9,650 bases of DNA from positions 1 through 9,650 of the forward strand of contig JAGRHW010000123.1 of assembly GCA_020444765.1 (NCBI GenBank), written 5' to 3'. Below, one piece after another: positions 5,871 through 9,650 of the stretch (within the stretch, counting starts at the first letter, position 1; each line of letters opens with the position of its first letter). The notes beneath the pieces are model-generated. The model was not told the origin of the DNA. It saw only the letters and a program-made list of their open reading frames with translations, and searched no databases. Both the position numbers and the translations under genes were made by a program. The stretch comes from Gammaproteobacteria bacterium (lineage in GTDB: Bacteria > Pseudomonadota > Gammaproteobacteria > Granulosicoccales > Granulosicoccaceae).

Positions 5871-6554
5871 ATGAGTGATTTAATCCATCGTATCGGGCAT
5901 GCGTCGCCGCCGTGCTCCATGCATGAGCTGACTCCGGGCCGGCATGGCTATAGCGTGGTGGACCCGCAAACCCTGGCCGACGTCGCACGCTGGCGGCGCG
6001 CGGAGCGTAAGCGACTGATCGCCAAGCGTCTTGCATTGTCGCCCAATGAGAGGAGGCGTATCGTTGACGGGATCGCGGTGGAACTCGACGAGCTGATCGA
6101 GCCGGGTCCGGGCGCTGTTATCAGCCTTTACTGGCCGATGCACGGTGAACTCGATTTGCGCGACTGGATGAAATCGGCGCATCGGAAAGGTGCAAGACTG
6201 GCCCTGCCGCTGGTGGTGTCAAAGGATCAGCCGTTGATTTTCCGCGAATGGACGCCTGACTGCCGGATGGAAAAAGGCGTCTGGAATATACCGCATCCAG
6301 CCGACGGCGCCGCGGTATTGCCGGATATCGTGATCTCGCCTTTGGTGGGATTCGATCAGAACTGTTTCCGGCTTGGTTACGGCGGCGGATATTTTGACCG
6401 TACCCTGGCTGAGCTCTGGCCGGCGCCAAGAGCTATCGGTGTTGGCTACCCTTCGGCCCGGATTGCGACCATTTTTCCGCAGATCCATGATATCCCGATG
6501 GATGTCCTCGTCAGTGGCGAAGGGCAGGTCTTGTATCGTGGGTCTTCTGAATAA
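5871..6554 (+). CDS. fau: 5-formyltetrahydrofolate cyclo-ligase with N-terminal SPPCxMHE segment
   Basis: An ATP-dependent enzyme that converts 5-formyl-THF to 5,10-methenyl-THF in one-carbon metabolism. The family core begins near residue 41 (WRRAERKRLIAKR). It continues through VISLYWPMHGELDLR (83-97), ARLALPLVV (108-116), MEKGVWNIPHP (133-143) and DIVISPLVGFDQNCFRLGYGGGYFDRTL (152-179), which holds the signature RLGYGGGYFDR, and ends with IPMDVLVS. In front is an additional segment of about 40 residues with ASPPCSMHEL (11-20), not part of the minimal enzyme. The frame is open from 5805; the ATG at 5871 is chosen because it gives MSDLIHR with GGAG 11 bases upstream, and earlier ATGs lack a ribosome site. 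Length from this start is 227 residues. In many proteobacteria this gene follows the 6S RNA gene; here a LysR gene is directly upstream and leaves no room for one. Confidence 0.92.
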   Translation: MSDLIHRIGHASPPCSMHELTPGRHGYSVVDPQTLADVARWRRAERKRLIAKRLALSPNERRRIVDGIAVELDELIEPGPGAVISLYWPMHGELDLRDWMKSAHRKGARLALPLVVSKDQPLIFREWTPDCRMEKGVWNIPHPADGAAVLPDIVISPLVGFDQNCFRLGYGGGYFDRTLAELWPAPRAIGVGYPSARIATIFPQIHDIPMDVLVSGEGQVLYRGSSE

Positions 6555-6616
6555 TTCAGCTGTGGAGGTATTTGCCCTTATTCGGACGGGTCAGTCTGCC
6601 TCTCATGCGACCACTT

Positions 6617-6701
6617 CGTCATCCCCGAATGTTTTAGTCGGGGATCCATGTTCTTCGTTGGATGGTCCGTAGTTGGATTCCCGCCTGCGAGGGAATGACG
6701 G
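6617..6701. repeat. palindromic REP/MITE-like element, copy 1
   Basis: An 85-base element with inverted ends (CGTCATCCCCG at the left, GGGAATGACGG at the right). Inside, a left hairpin CCCCGA-N9-TCGGGG is followed by a right hairpin around TTCCC and GGGAA, whose inner pair is mismatched (C opposite A). It matches copy 2 at roughly 90% by eye. It lies in the 256-base gap between the convergent cyclo-ligase and amidase genes, a usual site for such elements, where the hairpins may help end transcription. No coding capacity. Confidence 0.85.
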
Positions 6702-6715
6702 CCATACACCCACGT

Positions 6716-6800
6716 CGTCATCCCCGAATGTTTTAGTCGGGGATCCATATTCTCCGTTGATCGGTCCGCAGCTGGATTCCCGCCTGCGCGGGAATGACGG
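6716..6800. repeat. palindromic REP/MITE-like element, copy 2
   Basis: The second 85-base copy, in the same orientation as copy 1 and separated from it by 14 bases, giving a 99-base period. The left hairpin is identical to copy 1. The right hairpin TTCCCGC-ctgc-GCGGGAA is fully paired, unlike in copy 1. It ends 11 bases from the stop of the convergent amidase gene. Differences from copy 1 cluster in the middle segment between the two hairpins. Confidence 0.85.
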
Positions 6801-6810
6801 GTGATGGTTT

Positions 6811-8217
6811 TCAGGTCAGCAAAGGCGCCTTACCGAGCCGTTCGGCACTGTTGCCGAGTACGTTTTCCACGAGTCGGGCAAATTGCAGGAGCTTGAGTTC
6901 ATCGCCGCCTTTGGCCATTAACTGCAAGCCTGTCGGCATGCCTTGCGCGTCCAGGCCCGAGGGCAGGGTGAGGGCGCAAAAACCGCAGATATTGGCGACT
7001 ACCGTATTTCTCAGCATGCCGGCGCTGGCGCCGCTGTAGGCTTCGCTGTTATCGACCTGATCCAGTATCGGGGTTGTAATGCTGAGGGTTGGGGAAATCA
7101 TGATGTCTGTTCCCTGCATCCACTCGCCGGCCAGTGTTTGCATGTCACGGAGTCTTTGCAGGCGTGTCAGATAATGGCTGGCGGTGACTTTCTCGGCTTC
7201 GCTGATCAGCCGGTCGGTGCGCGGGCTGAGCTTGTCGCGCCAGTCCGGGATTTCCAGTTCGATAAAACTGGCGCATTCGATGGCGGCTGTATTCGGCCCC
7301 TGATTCAGCAGCTCAATGGTTTCGCCGAACAGCCGGTTGTCGCTGTCGCGGACGGTAGCGCCGGCCTTGCATAATTCACGAATGGCCGAGTCATAGACAG
7401 CCAGTAAATCGGGCGCAAGTCCGGCAATGGCGCTTTGGTCGGCGAGTCTGACGCGAAAATCGGCAAGCGACACCGCCGCCGAAAAATCCGCTGGCTTGGT
7501 TTCGCTGCCGTCGAGCGCCAGGAAAACTTCGATTACATCGGTAACCCGGCGAGCTATTACGCCGATACTGTCGAACTTCGGGCTGAGCGGCACCAGGCCG
7601 TCGGTCGGCCAGCGTTTTTGCCCGGGCTTGAGTCCGACCAGGCCGGCCGCCGCCGCCGGAACCCGCACTGAGCCGCCGGTATCCGTACCGAGCGCGAAGG
7701 CGGCGCTGCCGCTGATGACGCTCAGGGCAGCGCCGCTGCTGGAGCCACCGGGCACCCGGTGATTGTCCGCGTCCCAGGGGTTGCGCGGCGTCCCCCAGTG
7801 CTGATTGATGCCGAGGCCGCCAAAGGCGAGTTCGGATGCATGGGTAAGACCGCTGACCGGGCTCAATTGTTGGTGCAGGCGATTGACCAGGGTGCCTTCC
7901 CGCTGCCATTTCGGTGGCATGGGGAATTTTGTTCCGGCGTAACATTCAAAGCCGCGGGCAGCGAACACACTCTTCAGCGAAACCGGTATCCCCGTCAGGG
8001 CCTGACCCGCGCCATTACGCCAGGCCCGGTCGGCGGCATCCGCCTGCTGGCGGAACTGTTCGTCGTTGCGAAATTGATAGGCGTTGAGGAGAGGGCCGTT
8101 GGCCTGTTCGCGTTCGATGCAGGCGTCGACCAGCTGGCTGGCGCTGATGGCGCCGGAGGCAAGTTTTGCCCGCAGATCGACGATTGACAAAAAGCCGGGT
8201 GAGTGTTTCGAGTCCAT
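6811..8217 (-). CDS. amidase signature family hydrolase
   Basis: A 468-residue amidohydrolase of the amidase-signature family, with the complete Ser-cisSer-Lys catalytic set. K82 lies in TGIPVSLKSVF; S159 in the block RVPGGSSSGAA (154-164) is the cis-serine; S183 in GTDTGGSVRVPA (177-188) is the nucleophile. The 24-residue spacing between the two serines is as in GatA and malonamidase. HASELAFGGLGINQHWGTPRNPWD (126-149) is also typical. It lacks the context and C-terminal features needed to call it GatA, and no gatB or gatC is near, so it is probably a stand-alone amidase of unknown substrate. The start at 8217 has no strong Shine-Dalgarno sequence but gives a normal N-terminus (LSIVDLRAKLASGAISASQLVDA). 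It is divergent from the ZIP transporter and converges on the REP-like elements. Confidence 0.92.
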   Translation of the reverse strand: MDSKHSPGFLSIVDLRAKLASGAISASQLVDACIEREQANGPLLNAYQFRNDEQFRQQADAADRAWRNGAGQALTGIPVSLKSVFAARGFECYAGTKFPMPPKWQREGTLVNRLHQQLSPVSGLTHASELAFGGLGINQHWGTPRNPWDADNHRVPGGSSSGAALSVISGSAAFALGTDTGGSVRVPAAAAGLVGLKPGQKRWPTDGLVPLSPKFDSIGVIARRVTDVIEVFLALDGSETKPADFSAAVSLADFRVRLADQSAIAGLAPDLLAVYDSAIRELCKAGATVRDSDNRLFGETIELLNQGPNTAAIECASFIELEIPDWRDKLSPRTDRLISEAEKVTASHYLTRLQRLRDMQTLAGEWMQGTDIMISPTLSITTPILDQVDNSEAYSGASAGMLRNTVVANICGFCALTLPSGLDAQGMPTGLQLMAKGGDELKLLQFARLVENVLGNSAERLGKAPLLT

Positions 8218-8461
8218 AGGTTCGGGGTTTTACCAGGTTGCTTGGGGCTGATCCGGAATCTCTGTGTCAAAGCGGCATTACCGCCGGCAGCAGAAAAGCC
8301 GGTCAGGCGCCCAAGTATCGGGTATTTGGCCTCGAGGCTCAATCAATTGCTGCACTGTGCATACTGAAGACAGCCGATCTGCCGGCGATGGCTCGAAAGC
8401 GGGTGAACGAATCGGGGCTTATCAGGTATCCTTTAGCGTTTCTGCAGCTAGCTGGGTGTCG
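8218..8461. other. divergent intergenic region, amidase / ZIP transporter
   Basis: A 244-base gap that should hold promoters for both genes. The plus frame is open through most of it, but translation gives a polar, Ser/Arg-rich sequence unlike the transporter, so I treat it as noncoding. A perfect TTGACA is present on the minus strand (plus 8265-8270), yet no acceptable -10 stands at the right distance. Nothing else is recognised. Confidence 0.4.
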
Positions 8462-9235
8462 ATGAATATTATCTGGATGGGTGTTGCCGGCAGCCTGGGC
8501 GCCGGCTTGATGACCGGCGTCGGTGCCTTGGGCGTGTTTCTGGTCCGCAAACTGTCGGACAAGCTGGAAGACGGCCTGTTGAGTTTTGCCGCCGGCGTGA
8601 TGCTGGCCGCGTCATTTTTCTCGCTGATTCTGCCCGCGATCAATTACGGCGAGACCTATTACGGCGGGGAAAAACTGGCCGTGCTGATCGTCTCCTTTGC
8701 GATACTGGCCGGCGCCGTCGGCCTGTTCCTGTTGCACCGCTATCTGCCTCACGAGCATTTTCTTTCTGGTCACGAGGGGCCGGATACGGAGACGATCAGC
8801 CGAATCTGGCTGTTCGTGATTGCCATCACGCTGCACAATTTTCCCGAGGGCATGGCCGTTGGTGTCGGCTTTGCCGGCGGCGATATCAATAACGGCATGT
8901 CGCTCGCGACAGGGATCGGCTTGCAGAATATTCCTGAAGGCTTTGCCGTCGCCGTCTCCCTGCTGGCTATAGGTTACAGCCGCCTGAAAGCATTTTCCGT
9001 GGCGTTTCTGACCGGGCTTGCCGAGCCGCTGGGTGGTCTGTTTGGCAGCGCGATCGTGTCGGTCTCCGGGCCGTTGATGCCGATCGCCCTGGCGCTCGCG
9101 GCCGGCGCGATGCTGTTTATCATTTCCGATGAAATCATCCCGGAAACCCATCGCCGCGGCTTCGAGTCGCTGGCGACCTTCAGCCTGCTGGCGGGTTTTG
9201 TCTGCATGATGTACCTGGATGCGACACTCGGCTGA
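8462..9235 (+). CDS. ZIP-family divalent metal transporter (GufA-like)
   Basis: An inner-membrane ZIP transporter, probably importing Zn2+ or related divalent ions. The start at 8462 (MNIIWMGVAG) places the first membrane helix immediately after the N-terminus; the 66 codons open upstream are discarded. The 257-residue product shows about eight hydrophobic segments. Two metal-site helices carry the ZIP signature: HNFPEG (125-130) and QNIPEG (155-160). In the second, glutamine replaces the histidine found in E. coli ZupT, a feature I associate with the GufA branch. The loop before the first motif is His-rich (H92, H97, H99, H104), as is usual for the variable metal-sensing loop. Further conserved parts are GLAEPLGGLFG (185-195) and ISDEIIPETHRRG (221-233). 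The metal cannot be told from sequence. No Zur-type operator was found upstream. Confidence 0.9.
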   Translation: MNIIWMGVAGSLGAGLMTGVGALGVFLVRKLSDKLEDGLLSFAAGVMLAASFFSLILPAINYGETYYGGEKLAVLIVSFAILAGAVGLFLLHRYLPHEHFLSGHEGPDTETISRIWLFVIAITLHNFPEGMAVGVGFAGGDINNGMSLATGIGLQNIPEGFAVAVSLLAIGYSRLKAFSVAFLTGLAEPLGGLFGSAIVSVSGPLMPIALALAAGAMLFIISDEIIPETHRRGFESLATFSLLAGFVCMMYLDATLG

Positions 9236-9329
9236 GCTGACTGCCGGGCGGGTTTTATATGATACATTGATGGTCTGTTTCATTGATTCAGACTGACCTG
9301 GTGGCCGGTATCACAGCCGGTCGCCGATT

Positions 9330-9335
9330 TATAAT
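9330..9335 (+). promoter_or_regulatory. possible -10 box for trpB
   Basis: A perfect TATAAT, 33 bases before the trpB start, in the 133-base gap after the transporter gene. No convincing -35 hexamer stands 16-18 bases upstream, so either the promoter depends on an activator or the match is chance. Confidence 0.35.
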
Positions 9336-9355
9336 TGAGTTGTACACACAATCCC

Positions 9356-9371
9356 GGGAGGAAACGTCTTG
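9356..9371 (+). promoter_or_regulatory. strong ribosome binding site fixing a TTG start of trpB
   Basis: GGGAGGA (9356-9362) is followed by a TTG at 9369, with seven bases between GGAGG and the start codon. The next in-frame ATG (9393) has no such site, and the reading frame preceding it already looks like a trpB N-terminus ([10 protein letters not shown]). This decides in favour of TTG. Confidence 0.75.
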
Positions 9372-9650
9372 AGCAAATACAATTTCGCACCCATGCCTGA
9401 TGCCGAAGGGTTTTTTGGTGAATACGGCGGTCAGATTATTCCGCCGGAGTTGAAAGTGATCATGGATGAAATCGATCAGGCCTATGAGGAGATCCGCCAG
9501 TCGCCGGATTTTATCCGGGAGCTGGAGCAGCTGAATCAGGATTACGTCGGTCGGCCGAGTCCCATTTATCATGCGAAAAGACTGAGCGAAAAACTCGGCG
9601 GGGCGCAGATTTACCTGAAGCGCGAGGATCTCAACCACACCGGCGCGCAC
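9369..9650 (+). CDS. trpB: tryptophan synthase beta subunit, 5' part only
   Basis: The first 94 codons of the PLP enzyme that joins indole and serine to give tryptophan; the gene runs off the window. Readable blocks: [16 protein letters not shown] (14-29), [23 protein letters not shown] (34-56), [20 protein letters not shown] (60-79), and [16 protein letters not shown] (80-94 region), the last being the TrpB signature. The window stops immediately before the residue expected to be the PLP lysine. Neither trpF nor any other trp gene precedes it; the upstream gene is a metal transporter. The N-terminus ([17 protein letters not shown]) differs from the usual FGxFGGxYVPE form and resembles a TrpB variant I recall being encoded apart from the main trp operon. 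Whether trpA follows cannot be seen. Confidence 0.93.
   Translation, partial: MSKYNFAPMPDAEGFFGEYGGQIIPPELKVIMDEIDQAYEEIRQSPDFIRELEQLNQDYVGRPSPIYHAKRLSEKLGGAQIYLKREDLNHTGAH

Noticed and set aside
8264..8461. 66-codon extension of the ZIP transporter frame
   Set aside because: Polar Ser/Arg-rich sequence with no family similarity; the ATG at 8462 directly precedes the first membrane helix.
9220..9256. possible terminator after the ZIP transporter (CGGC/GCCG then GGGTTTT)
   Set aside because: The stem is only about four pairs with a long loop; too weak to call.
8612..9283. 223-codon minus-strand open frame antisense to the ZIP transporter
   Set aside because: A shadow of the well-supported transporter; rich in Gln, Arg and His with no recognisable motif.

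Overview
The window looks like chromosomal DNA of a GC-rich gammaproteobacterium or close relative. Gene density is high, convergent and divergent pairs are tightly packed, proteobacterial families dominate (FdhD, ChaC, LysR, formyl-THF cyclo-ligase), and two palindromic elements with CGTCATyCCCG ends lie in a convergent intergenic space. A DsrC-family gene hints at, but does not prove, a lineage with sulfur metabolism. There are no rRNA, tRNA, phage, transposase or CRISPR signals.

Left part (1-2723): a secreted PQQ-dependent aldose sugar dehydrogenase (yliI-like, +) converges on a secreted TPR protein (-). Behind that, in the same direction, is fdhD (-), which sulfurates the molybdenum/tungsten cofactor of formate dehydrogenase. 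No formate dehydrogenase genes are in view.

Centre (2932-4835): this is the most unusual part. A DsrC/TusE-family gene (+) is bracketed by two paralogous 82-codon genes (-). Their products are 74% identical without gaps, have no aromatic residue, Cys, Pro, Arg or His, and share a fixed C-terminal block. The two genes also share leader sequence. Each is followed by a hairpin terminator; the one between the second small gene and the DsrC gene can work in both directions. The DsrC-like protein keeps the upstream conserved cysteine but lacks the C-terminal one. A ChaC-type gamma-glutamylcyclotransferase (+) is divergent from the second small gene.

Right-centre (4849-6800): a LysR regulator (-) is divergent from a 5-formyltetrahydrofolate cyclo-ligase (+) that has an extra N-terminal SPPCxMHE segment. 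Their shared promoter region holds two dyads. Two 85-bp palindromic elements follow.

Right part (6811-9650): an amidase-signature hydrolase (-) is divergent from a GufA-type ZIP metal transporter (+). The window ends inside trpB (+), which starts at TTG behind a strong ribosome binding site. Apart from the small-gene/DsrC cluster, the genes look like unrelated housekeeping or accessory functions rather than one pathway.
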